Below, in pieces: positions 50,716 to 63,600 of a stretch of 64,000 nucleotides of DNA. The stretch lies in contig WACJ01000519.1 of the NCBI GenBank assembly GCA_008973525.1, positions 2,170,001 through 2,234,000 of the forward strand, given 5' to 3'. Origin of the DNA: Stenopsyche tienmushanensis (Eukaryota; Arthropoda; Insecta; Trichoptera; Stenopsychidae). A model generated the notes under the pieces. It worked only from the letters and a program-made list of their open reading frames with translations. It was not told the DNA's origin and did not search any database. The position numbers and the translations under genes are program-made. Positions within the stretch are counted from its first letter, which is position 1. Every line of letters begins with the position of its first letter.

Positions 50716-51010
50716 TTAAATATTTAGAGCAGTCCGGTGTAAATTCTGGAATAAACAAAGAAAACGCAAATCGACCAAGCAAAGTGACCACGCCAGAAAT
50801 GGCGAAGAAAATCCACAAAATTGTATTGGATGATCATCGATCGAAAGTGCGCGAGCTAGCAGGTATGGTAGGTATTTAAATAGTGCTGTAAATCGCATAT
50901 TGACTGAAATTTTGGACATGATAAAGCTTTGCGCAAGATGGGTGCCACGTTTGCTCATAATGAAACAAAAACAACGTCGTGAAGATGTTTTACTCGAGCG
51001 TTTGGCATAG
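50716..51010 (+). mobile_element. Mariner transposase fragment
   Basis: The + strand reads, with small frame changes, VTTPEMAKKIHKIVLDDHRS, KVRELAGMV and MIKLCARWVPRLLIMKQKQR followed by REDVLLERLA. This is the N-terminal helix-turn-helix and linker of a mariner transposase; the catalytic part is absent. Confidence 0.8.
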
Positions 51011-51429
51011 TTACTTCATACATGAGAAAAAAATGTATGTGGGGATCCTCCACCGCCCCGAGCTGTTTAGGGTTATTCCCACTACTCAGGATAATGCCAG
51101 CCTACTCAAACAAAGTGCACAGCAATGTGTAAAACCCGAATATAATAACCATGTCCGCGAGGCGGCGCAAGCCACCTATGTAAACTAGCCTCTGGATTTT
51201 ACAAATCATATGGGGTACGCTCAATCGGTCCGCTTTTCAGACCGCTGAATGAGCGGTTCTTCGTGTACATCGGAGAACTTAGTGTATATTATAAAAACGG
51301 ACAGAGTCAATCAGTGTTGATGCATGTAAAGTAGAATGGTCGAGTAAAATAGAAACCATGTGCAACTCTCGACTGGCTCGGTATTCTGCGTTTTGCGCCC
51401 CGAGTCTAGTTGCGCCCGTGGCGGGCGCC

Positions 51430-54400
51430 TTCTTTGCAACACGCCCTTGTTACGACCCTGGCATTAATGCTTAAAACACATTTGCAATAATGCTTAAATC
51501 GAATTTCAACACTACAACTTTAGCCACGTCTAACGAAGCCCCAGTCATCTTGTATCGAAAGTAGACGACGTTTATTCGATAATAATGAATGTGAACTACT
51601 TGTAGACAAAAAAGCAGTTTTGTAGATTTTAATTTAATGTCGATATTTAAATTTCAAAATTTGTAATTAATGTCGGCAACGTTGAACGCTTGGTAGACTG
51701 TAACTTTCCTGATTTACGTTGTATAAATATCGACTGAAACAAATATTATCTTTGTAGAAATGGGTGCAAAATATCGTTATTAAAATGGTTGTTCCCATAA
51801 AAGCGATTGCGAAAAGTCATATAAATATGCATTTATATGACATTTTTATGAACCGAGACTGAATGGAAAACTTAAATTCAAAAAAATACGGTTCGCGGCC
51901 CCGATACATTCAATATCGAACGTATGGCGAGGTCGCTTTGTCAAAAAGACGCATCTTATCGTCGAACGGGTGTGAAAAATTCAATTGATACGTAATGTCC
52001 TTATCGAATACATGTTGTTGAGAAGAACTATTTTAAGATCTTTTCAATTAAGGAGATACGAAGATAATCGAAGATTTTTGTCGAAGATCCTCGTATCTTC
52101 AGGTCGTCATCGGTCACTTTCTATGAATAAATGACAATGCAATTTATATAATAGTTGACGCATCGAAAATATGTGGCATTCGATAGCAAAAACAGTATTT
52201 TAAATCACGAATTTGACGTTTCGTTTTTGAAAGAGCCTTGGATATCGTTCAGATCTTAAATTATTTTCGCCTTGAACTAGTGTTCGATATCTATTGGCAC
52301 AGTTAAAGCCGCATAATTCGTATAAAAGTGGCAAAAAATTGGCGGTTTGCATTTTTAATCGCTTTTCAAGCCGATTGTTGATATTTTAGAGCGGCGAAAT
52401 GGAGCCGAATGATATTCTTTCGTCGAGTATTCGTGCGAAAATGTCACAATAATCGAAAGACGAGCGCGATTAAACGTCCGGCGTTGCGTTTTTGCGGACG
52501 ATCATGAGATAAACGGGCATCGAAATTTACCTGAGAGGCTGATCGTCATCTGGATAGGTCGGGATGGGAGCGCAAACACATGCTGGAACGGTCCGGAGCC
52601 AGTGTAGAAACTCTCCCGCCGGCAGCTGTCAAACGAACGCCGCCGATAATAACAACGCACGCGCGCTTTTTAATCACTTCCTACCGGCCCTAACACCCCT
52701 ATTTGCGGCCCGCTATCTTCGACGGCGATGACGTAACCTGGAAACAATTACAAGACTCATAAATCGGGTCGATTCACTTCAGATCGATAAAAATGATCGC
52801 GATAAAAACTCGAGCACGCGCAATCTTTCTAAAATATCTCCATCGAATTATCTAAGCTACCGATTTTATTAAAATTTACAACAATCGTCTATTTAATATG
52901 CTTATCAATATTACATATTTTTTAAAATTCAAATACCGTATTTTTACCCAACGATTTAATAAATTTGCGTTATTGATTTTATTCAACTTAAACAAAAACA
53001 TATGCGCTATAAAATAACGCTATTGATTTATCGCTGTTATTATACAGCGAAATTGGCGTTTAATTACCTTATTGTTTTTCGCATGTCGCATTCGAATTCG
53101 TCGATAATAATAATTAATTTTACGAGCGTTTATGGCCGTTAACAATGATTCGATCGATGCGCGAATTTATCAGATCGTCACGCATTTTTTCGCGCTGTCC
53201 ACACTGACGTCTCTGACGGCACGTGGCCCCGTTTGAATTTCATGCGCAGGTGTAACGCTGCAAATTCAATCTGTTCGTCCGTGGCCGTGAAAAAGCGCGA
53301 TAAACGTTTCAAAACATCGAATCCGCCATTGAATCGGATCGAATGCTGTATTATTCGGCGAAATTATTAATAATACGACGCTTTTTCAGCGTCTTGCGAG
53401 CGCCGCAGGCGCGAGATTAAATTGCGGAACAATGCTTATCTGTAATATTTCCAGCGCTCTTTATAAATGCATCAGATTAAATTCAATTGTTGTCGTTCGT
53501 AGTGAGCGATTTGAAAATATTTTGATGTGGAGATTAGCATTCATTGCCATAATTGCGCGTTCGATTAAATGACGTTTATTTTTGAGGTTATGTCGCTCGG
53601 TGTACGTTTTTCGCACGGATTTTGTAATCTAATTTCGGTAAAAAATTAAAGCGCCCGATCGAAAATAGATTGAAGAGTAACATGATGAATGCACTACAAT
53701 TCGTTCCCGGTTTATAAATACGCACACTATGCAAGAGCATTTAACGATCAGCTGATCGTTTGGGACAAATTTGAACCATCACAAAAAAAATCGTCCTATG
53801 CAAATGGCTTATTAATCCCATAAATAGGCGATGTTCACGAGCAAAATTTATGAAGCAATTTGCTCAATTGTACGACACGCAATGAATTGTTTTAAATGAA
53901 AAATTTACACCTTGCGGATGAATTTAACGCCCATCGCAATCAGGGTTGCCATGCGCGCAATTTTATTATGAGCATTCCGGTTTTGTGGCATGAAACGGAT
54001 CGTTTTATCGGCTCGTTTTAAATCCTCCTGACAGCTGTCACATTTGAATCCGGTCTGAGTTTCAGAATGCGCAATGTTTCTCGGCTGGAAATTGAATTTA
54101 TCGAGGAGGTCAGCTCGATTGCGATTATAATTAATTTTAATGAACCGAATTTAAATTTAAAAATCGGAGCAAAGTCAACCTGAATATATTTAAAAAATTA
54201 AATACAAAATTAATTTTGAAATGCTCTGATCTTATGCATTAATAGATAAACGAATTAATGTGTCAATCTTACGTAGCATATCTGAATTTATTCACGTTTA
54301 ACCAATCAACCGCAATTGATGCGCGTTTTGTTTTTTGATTTTACTGGCGGATAGTGCTTAATAAATGTATTGAATTAAATTTTAACTGCTTAAATGTCAC
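51430..54400. other. Repeat-poor noncoding block
   Basis: This interval lacks the repeat families that crowd the rest of the window and has moderate GC patches. It contains a possible first exon on the - strand (52740-52531) and a perfect 18 bp palindrome (53743-53760). It could hold regulatory DNA for a gene outside the window. Confidence 0.35.
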
Positions 54401-56050
54401 CGTTTATGAGTATGATTTTTTTACTGCAACTGTGCCATATCATATACAGCATGCTCGGATATTCAAATGAGGCAGGTGTATATTTAGAAGGAGCGTTTAC
54501 TTACTTTAGCACAATTAGTAGAGCACCAGCACGAAGGTCTCGACTATTTAAATGCCAGACAAGTCTGCAGTAAAAAAATCACAGTAAAGGAACTCGTCAC
54601 TGTAACAGCAACGAGCGAATACTGCGCGACCAGCACAGAGCAAAGTCAGCGCACGACTGTTTTGTATGGAGCGACTGTTGAGTCATGTCGACAGTCTTGG
54701 GAACTCTGCTAGTTATTCAACCCAGGGGTAAACAAAACTTGCTGAATGAAACTCATCTCCATCGTAATAATACTACAGAAGGGCGCCACAACAAAATAAT
54801 ACATGTAGACAGTTAAACACCATGAGCAATCCGAAGATAATTTAAATTCTTCAGAAATTTTACAAACTCCAACGTTCATTCTGATAATAAATTCTCAGAA
54901 ATTATTACTAACTTCAACATTCAATTAAGCCGACATTGTCATGCAATCACTCGAAGATTTCGCCTATGACCTCAGCTATAAAATGTTTAGCATCATTTAT
55001 TCCGACACTTAAATATAAATAAATACAAATATTATTAATTACCAGGTCGTTTTAAGTAATTTTTCATCGCCACCCAAGGAAAACTGCCCAGTCTTTACAA
55101 ATCCCTACTATCTCGCGAAAGCTCCCTCATGTGTAGTCATCCAGGAGGTCCACTGGGTGAGCCTTCCAAATGAAGCTTGCTATCTTAAATATCGAGCGAA
55201 TAAAGAGGTGAATGCATGACACGAACGAGACGGATTTCTACTTAACTTCGCCTGGTTCTGACACCATTGAAGCGTAGGAGCGGGGGCGCTTAAAGCGTTG
55301 TAAACGGTAAACGCAAATTTTATCAGTCGGTCATCATCAGTTCTCTGAAAATTATATTTTAGTTCACATTATATATTTGATTTATGTCTCATAAAAAATA
55401 TCTAGCCTAAATATCAAAATAAAAGCAAATGTCTTGGATTTTTACAGCAAAAAATATAGATTTGATTGTTATACTTGTTATAATTATATTGTGACATAAT
55501 GATGCCAAGTGGAATTGGAGCATGTCCTGATATTAAGGATAAGATTTCTTTAAGACAAGGACCTTGACCACAGACCACATGCCGATCTATTTCCGTCTTG
55601 GGCTCCATCCGTCCATTCAATAGGACAGAATTAGCTGCTACAGGTTTTTCTTTGATCCATTTGGAAATCGTCAAGTCTGAGACCCTGGATTTCGACGATT
55701 TCTGATTATGCAGCTTGCTGTGTTTCCCATTTGTTTTAAATTGTAAATTTGCTTTGATGTGATATTTAGTTTTAAAGTCCCAAATAGATTCAAATTTTCA
55801 TGCTTGGATCTGAGTGTACTTTTCGGCAGTGCCCGGTGACAATTTGAGCCCACCTTTATTTCAGACATCCGGATTAATCAGCATTCATCAAAAACCACAT
55901 CCGCACAAAGTGACCACATCAGCAGTCGATGCAGTCACTTGATTTTATTAATTTTTAAAAAGGCGTTTAAATGCCTTTTTGTCCATCAATGATATCATTT
56001 TGCCGTAAAAACTATCAAATTTTGGCAAAATCTCACACAGAACCAAAAAC
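54400..56050. other. Intergenic region with a degenerate LTR primer site
   Basis: At 55258-55267 TCTGACACCA is followed by TTGAAGCGTAGGAGC, similar to the LTR border at 49957-49980. It is a decayed second copy of that LTR family. The remainder has no recognisable gene. Confidence 0.4.
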
Positions 56051-56828
56051 ATTCAACAATAAAACAATAGTTTTATATGGGTATTGTTTTTTTTATAAAA
56101 AAATATGCATGCGACGTAGAACCTACGAATAGTTGATTCTTTGCATTGCTTTTTTCCCATTTGTTGACGGAAATTGCATGCTAAAATATGCGTTGTGTAA
56201 TCCATATATATATAAATAATAATGTCTGTGATCTGAATGTTGGTTTGTCCCGTATACGTTCCCATATCATTCTTCCGATGGCGATGAAATTTTAGGGAGT
56301 TATTATGCATAGTTGTGGGGAGTTGTTGTACGCATTTTGTCTTGCGAGACGTTTAACGGATGCACCATATTGGCGCATATTGATCTGGTAAAATGAACGC
56401 ATGTCAGGTACTCGCTAGTATTTTAGGGGTTATGAAGGTATTTTGCCATGTTTCACACATAGACACTATGTCCTAAATGTCAGGGTTGTCGAAATAGATT
56501 TAATTTTTAACATTTTGAAAAAAAATCACCATTAAATCGCGAAAACTTTTTAATGTGTGATCATAACAGCACGAAATTTTGTTTTTGTATTTTGCAATAT
56601 ATTTTAGATATAAATAAATAATTGTTTTATTCAATTAGTTTATAAACAAATAGTTTTGTACTTTCAAAGTCACAAAAAATATGCAAACGCATGAGAAATG
56701 TCAACTTCTAAATCTGAATCTGAAGTAGCATATCCTCATTCATTTTTGCAAAGGCGACAATTATTCTTTCAATTTGGAATTCCTTTGTGGGCACTTTCCT
56801 CTGTCGTGTAAATTAATTATTTTGGCAG

Positions 56829-57025
56829 CCCTATTCCGTGGCTCGCACGGTCACCAGACTTGACACCAGTGGATTTGTTTGCCTGGGGGCGTGCCCTATT
56901 CCGTGGCTAGCACGGTCACCAGATCTGTCACCACTAGATATCTTTGCCAGCGAACGTACTCTATTCCTTGGCTCGCATGGTCTTCAAATCTGATATCGCT
57001 GGATTTCCTAGTCTAGACGTGCAAA
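56829..57025 (+). repeat. 65 bp tandem array encoding a transposase motif, copy 2
   Basis: Three units start at 56829, 56894 and 56959, exactly 65 bases apart, each beginning CCCTATTCCGTGGCT or a close variant. The first reads WLARSPDLTPVDLFAWGR. Flanking sequence on both sides (hinge AATTAATTTACACGACAGAGG) matches copy 1 in inverse orientation. Confidence 0.7.
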
Positions 57026-57079
57026 GTAATTAATTTACACGACAGAGGTTCCCGAAAAAGAAATCCTAATTCTTAACCT

Positions 57080-60000
57080 TTTACGAAATTAAATTGATAA
57101 TTTTGATTTGACAAAAATTACTAATAAATCCATTTGTTTAATATAAAAATAATTTGAAGCCGAAAGAATTTTATTTATTTAAGAAAAGATTAAAATACAA
57201 TACTTATATACTACAATACTTTGATGTGATTCGTAATTATATTACGGAGGAACACAAAAAGTTTGAACCCCGTATCTCTTATATTTCATGTCGATATTCC
57301 CATTATTAGAGTCGATGTGTAGTAAATACATCACCGGTAGGGAAAAGTTAATACAATAATTTGAAAAATATGTATGTACTGTATATATGTATACATAGAT
57401 TAGACAGTTACTGCCCCTAGGCGTCGCATAAGCTCGCCAATTAGTAGTTACGCCACTGTTTCCAAGCGTCCATATTTCAGCGGGAATGTCTCGATTTGGT
57501 AGCTTTCATCGTGCTGGTGAAGTGTACGATTTCTGTTAGATAAAAATTTCAATCCAGAATTTTTCGGGATTACGTTTACTAATACTAATACCTAACTTTC
57601 TATGGCGTTTTGTTTCTATAACGTGGCGCTATAGACGGATTGACTGTACTTAATTTAATCCCATTATATTTTTCAAAGAAAAGCATTCATTTTCTTTCTT
57701 AAAATTAAGCATCCCGAATATTCACAAATATTTGTGTTGAACATATCTTATCTGGCATTAACGAAATAATGCCAGATAATGAACTTTACAACTGTCACAT
57801 TCTAAACTAAAAATAAATCATCAAGATATCATCGCTGAAACGATTTTGCACATTCGGATGACATTTTTCTGAAAAATTAAACTCTCAGAAACTTGGCGAC
57901 CCTGGACATTCCATATCTTGCATGAAAATATATGCATTGTGTCATCGCCGCTTCGATCGTAAGATGCACAAATGGCGCAATAAAATGCGCTTGAATATCA
58001 ATTCAGATCCGTGAAATGAGCATTGCATATATTGCATATGACGCCATGTTGTTTTTGCATCCGAACATTTCTGGTCGCCGTCCAACAGATGGCGTTGCAT
58101 ATTGTTTTTTATCGCGCGTTTCAAAACTATCCTCAATGACCAATTTTATCTCATTAAAATTGTAGTTTTTATCTTTTGTTTGAGGTTGAATCGCTATCAC
58201 AATTCAATAGCCCTATTGGCCAACTCGTGCGTAATACCTTTTTGAGGTCACCCATTAGGGATTTGCAGAGTGAGTACAATTTTTCTGATTTAAGGCCGCA
58301 AGTTCGACGACTCGATTTGTCGTAAGGTTTTTTTTCTGAACAATTAGCGTCTATTATAAATCAAAATAAGCCAAACGAAGGTCGCATTCTAGATGTGTAA
58401 TGATGGGTTTCATTCGCATCATGCGATTGGCCTTTAAAATCGAGTGATGACAAGAGTACATACGTTTTAATAAATACAGAAATTCAAACCTGCGAATTCC
58501 GAACGTTCATATGATACACCTTAATATGGGTTCTTTCAATATTGACGCTCAATTTTTAAATGTAAATAAAACAAGTTGTGTGTGAGATATCTACTCAATT
58601 TATTTTGTATTTGAAAGCATATTTTATGGCATTAATTGTTAAATACAACATCGTTCAAATGTTCGACGCGGCTTTGCTTGGTGGCGCGTATTCGGGAGGC
58701 CCGATTTTTGATGACTTGGTCGCATAAATCTGACTTAATAACTGAATGGTGTTTGTTATGTTGAATTTGAGCACATCAATTGTTTGTGGTTTAAATACAT
58801 AGACCTGCGTTTTAAAATAGCCCAAAAAAGAAGTTGTCTAAAGGAGTTAAATCATACGATTTCGGTGCTCACTTCACCGTTCCCCATAAATTGCTTCGTG
58901 TTTTCAAACGGAGTATTGATTTTAAAACTAAAATTTAATATTTTTTACGCATTGCTCAAAGCTATAACTTTCAATAATAATTTGCCATATACGACTTAAT
59001 AATCCACAATAATTTGATCTATGTTGATTTAAAAATATGGCCGTTATAACCTAATAAACTTCGAGCGTCTCCATTGAATGATCCTGTACTAACATCCTAA
59101 ATTAGTTCAAATCCTCATAAAACGATTGGAAAATTGTCAATTTAGCTCGATTGTTCATCATTAGTAAGCAAATTGAATACCAACAAGGATCGCTCATGAA
59201 TTGTCGCTAATCGCACTACAACAATGAAGAACACTGTGTGCATCTTTCTTATCCAGGTATAAAATTGACCCATTTTTGTGATGAATTCTTATCTGTTTAT
59301 GTCTGTTTCTATTCCTAAACTATCATGTAAACGCCGCAAACGAAGTGGACGGTATAGGAGGTTTGACTGTATATGTCAAAAAACAATAATAAACCAATAA
59401 ATCTTCATCATATTGCCATTCGTATAAGTCTTTAAATTAATATTTTAAATAACTGTTTGGCCAGATTTGCATCAATGTTTTTGCCTTTGTGTCTGATCGA
59501 CTCTTTTGGCACATCCCAATTATAAAAACCTGTTTTTCGATGCTCGGCAACAGTTGAATTTGGTCTTCGAATGACGGATCAATCAAATTATCCTGCTTCG
59601 ACAAAAAATTGAATACATTTCAAACAAAATCTGGTGAAACTGAGTGACTTGACCAAATTCAAATCTAATTTTATAATCCAATCGACTTAGTGGGTGATGG
59701 TTCAGCCGTTTGATGGCTTCGCAGTGTCTTCATTTTGACACCCAACCACCCAATTTCTTGACACAAATTCCTCATTTCCAAATATTGCTAATCGGCTGTG
59801 AATTGAAAATTATATTTATCAACGATTAATGATGTTTATTGGGAGCAGAAAACGACATAAATCTGGATTTGGTCAGATTTTGTCTGATATTCGTGAAGAT
59901 TTGGCAATTTAAATTCATTTACATGGATGATTTGTGCATTTCAAAGTCAATTGATTGACGAAAATAAAGAAATACTAGTGTTTGTTTATAAATATGCATT
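57080..60000. other. Intergenic region, repeat-rich
   Basis: It contains pogo-like ends (57590-57650 and 59325-59370), a strong hairpin (57748-57779) and the family D copy at 58480-58735. A short transposase-like piece near 58805-58865 reads KKKLSKGVKSYDFGAH. No gene is recognised. Confidence 0.5.
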
Positions 60001-60730
60001 GCAAAGCAAAACGCTAGTCATTCAAATTAATTTCCAATTTCAAATGACACATATCTAGTGTTATGGTTTAATTGTGTTGACATGCGACGTCAATTATTGT
60101 ATTATATTTTTAATTTAAATTCGGTGAATCTGTGGGCGTTTGGGAATTTCGAGGAAAATGCGTTTTTAAAAATCAATATGTGTTTGTTTGTACCGTATAC
60201 GTTCTTGCACCGTTCATCCGTTTACAATGAAACTTTGGCGAGTTATTGTGTGCACATCCGTGAAGGCATTAATATAAGCATTGTTTGTGTGCGGAATTTA
60301 TTTTGTGTGACATTTCGTGGATGCATCACAAAGAGCATCACCAAGGCAATGGTAGTTATTCAGCGTCCGTCTTTCAATTATATATCAAACAATGACAATC
60401 TGCCTTGATTTATATTCGATCATAAATTTGGTTTTATAGATGTAACATATTTTTGGATTGCTCAATCTTAATTTTTTTATTATATGTTTCTGAAAGTCTG
60501 GGAAATAAATATCTCGAACAGACAAACCAGACAAATATTTTTATCAAAAAGGTTCGCCAACATATCGTTTGTACCATATATTCACCTCGTCATACACTCG
60601 ATATTGAAGACAGTATGCCCTCCAAATTTAATCGATGAACTCAGCTAATCAACGGGAGGTTTTCTTATTCGGAGACTCATCCTCCCAGTTAAACCATGTT
60701 AAATGATATGGAAACTGACGTTAAAGAAAG

Positions 60731-61230
60731 TGTTATTATATGATGGTACCGCCGCATGCTGGCAAGTTACCGAGCGTTCTCCTCAGACACGTGAAAAACC
60801 AAAACTTCATCACAATTTTTCAAAAAAAAAATGAACCTCGTGAAAAAAAAGTGAAACTTCTTAGCTCCTAAGAATAATCGATTTCATGCATTTTTTCTAT
60901 TTGTGGCGATTTTATTCTAAAGAAAATACAATTGCATTAAAATTGAATAAACTCAGCTATCAACGCCACTGGAAACCTCATATGTGCCACCGAACGGATG
61001 ATGATTCTCGAAGAATCGAAACATCTTGCAGTGGATGCGAATCCCTTACTGTCATCCCCTACTGAATCCTCGTCGATGTTATAGAAGACACAGCAGCCGT
61101 GGGTTTGAAAAATCTCGCCTCGAAGATACCGTCACCTGCTGGAGAAGCTGCGAGAGTGTAGCCTGTGACCGAAGATAACTGGGCCCTGAGAATTCAGCTA
61201 AAGGCGTTACACTGGTGTCAGAAGTGGGAT
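60731..61230 (+). mobile_element. Candidate LTR with adjacent tRNA-Leu primer site
   Basis: A possible LTR runs from TGTTATTATATG (60731) to GTTACA (61206-61211). It is followed after one base by TGGTGTCAGAAGTGGGAT (61213-61230), which matches a primer site for tRNA-Leu. An AATAAA at about 60941 fits an LTR poly(A) signal. No gag or pol frame follows, so it is a remnant. Confidence 0.55.
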
Positions 61231-61249
61231 CGTCGGCAATGCCTAAAAG

Positions 61250-61900
61250 AAGAATCATTGCTATAGACGGGTTATAAGAGTATAATAGCCTACGATGAGG
61301 ATAACTGGCATATTCAGAAAGTAAGTGTACTAGATTTTTATATATTTTTTAGAAAAAAGTTTATCTGAAATTATATGATTTTATTGATACACTTGTTGAC
61401 CGTTTATCCTTCTTATTTATGTCCTCTTCGAAAAATTCTCCCCACACTTCAGAATCTCTTTCTGTACCTGCTCGTCGGTTGAAAATTTAATTCCATCCAT
61501 GTATACCTTCAAAATGGTGAAATGATGATAATCTGGTGCTTTAAAACATTCAAACCAAATGAGTCCATGAGCGCCTTGCTGGCTAAGCACACTCCTCACT
61601 TCAACATTCCCCTCCTTTTTTATGGTCTCACAATATCGTTGTGCATTGATGGTCTCCCCTTGAGGCAGAAATTAAATCAAAATTATGTCTTTTTGGTCCC
61701 AAAACACTGAGGTCATGATTTTTTGCCTGAAATTGTGGTTTTGAATTCACAATAGAACTCGTCACCTTCCAATTCAAGTCAACTTCTTTCACGCAACTGG
61801 ACACTACAACATGAGTTTACATATTATCGTTTACCTGTGATGCTCGCTCTATCAGAAGATATCCCTCTACCACTCAATGTTGCCTATTCTCGAAAAACAA
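61250..61900 (-). mobile_element. Mariner-type transposase C-terminal fragment
   Basis: The - strand reads MTSVFWDQKDIILINFCLKG, then SMHNDIV, RSVLSQQGAHGLIWFE and APDYHHFTILKVYMDGIKFS. This is the order VFWD, DF-KG, second catalytic region and C-terminus of mariner transposases. Frames are broken. Confidence 0.75.
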
Positions 61901-61959
61901 AACACACCGCCCCGTTCTGGTCACAGTACACTAACTTTCTGAACATGCCTCGTATTCAC

Positions 61960-63600
61960 AGAAATGACTCCGAATTTCTTTGAGTTGCTGTTTCCAAGGC
62001 GTTTGATTTAATTACGTGGTAATGTCAGGTTCCACCCCTTGCGATTTTTTCTATGGTTGTAACCCCAAGGTTGATGTTATTGAAAATAATGATGAAGCGA
62101 ATAAACTTTAGCGAATAATTTAGTAAAAATAAAATTTAATTCATGTAATTTAGCACTAGTAAAAACACGTTTTATTTATTTTTTTATCATCTAGTTTTTA
62201 ATTAACCTTATAATGAGAGAGTTTTGCTGCACCTATACACGTACATAAATTTTCATAAACAATAGCAATTAAAATACTATTGTTATCTTTACGATGCACT
62301 TTAAAGGCAGTATTCAAAACAGTTGTTTTCAACTTCGAAATTTAAACAATAACGTCAGTTATAAAAATATTTTGATAAGCATAATCGGATCTTTGTTGGA
62401 AAATTATCGAAAAATTTCGATCTCCTGCACTTTTCTCATCCAAATACCTATTTTGACAATGACTCTCTTCTCTATGTACAATAATATATTTTTATATGAG
62501 TTATTGGTTATTTATTTCAATTTTTATTCGCTCTCTGAGTGATATATGAAGAATTACTAACATAATGAAGTCTTACTTAGGGAATAACAGATTGTGATTT
62601 ATTTGTTGAATTTACACTTGCCATAATCATAAAGTCATCACATCGATAAGTTACTGCTACCTCATTTTAGATTTCTTTATTGTTACATATTATCTTGATG
62701 GATTTTTTTTTTGCATTTCTTATTTATAACAAGCAAATTAATCCTTTCGATGCGCGACGCAATTCATAACGCGCGTGCACAACGTCCATGCACTAAGTCC
62801 GTTATCATATCAATGCTCTGGCCTTTTATCTCATGTTTATAACGAATTTAAAGATACTTAATTGTACCTTAATGACACACACAAATCCCTGGAATAAACA
62901 AAAGTCAATATCGCTTCATAGATCAAAAGATAAAGTTCCATTCTCAGTATCTCAAATATCTGACTAAGAATATCGAAAATAGATACAATATTTCTACGTT
63001 CAATCATGTTTTTAATCATAATTAAATTGAATTTCATAACATTATGAGGTTGTAGTGATATGCCACTTTCTTTTTACAAATATTAACACTTGACAGTCCG
63101 GGCGTTCCGCGCTAAATTTCGCTTAAAGTCCGAACGATTTCACATGAAATTCATGATTTTTTTTTCTTCTTAAAATTGATATAATTCTTAAACCAACAAA
63201 TAGATTGAAATGAAATTTCAGTAGTGCCTACAAAAGAGCTTACTGCGTCGATGTATTTAAACATAATACTGGTTTTAAATATGTGGTGGGTGTACCAGCG
63301 TGATAAAATGCAAAAAATGATTATTTTTTACTTGAATTGTATGAAAAAGCAGGTTATTAAATGCCACGATTTAAATATTGTATACTAGCTGGTACCAGGT
63401 ACCGCGTTGCTGCCATAGAAGTAATAATTCTAAAAATATCGTTTGAATTTTGAAAGAAATTTATTTTCTTTCCGAAAATGAATACATTTATTGAAATTGA
63501 ATTTTATTTAAGATAAAAGTATAAATGATATTTATTTCAATTTGTTAATTTTATTATAAATATAAACAAACATTTATTATTATATATTTGACTATGCTTA
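61960..63600. other. AT-rich intergenic stretch
   Basis: No repeat copy or coding exon is recognised between the mariner fragment and the family B copy at 63600. Confidence 0.5.

Noticed and set aside
62294..62542. An 82-residue + strand open frame
   Set aside because: AT-rich composition and lack of motifs fit chance.
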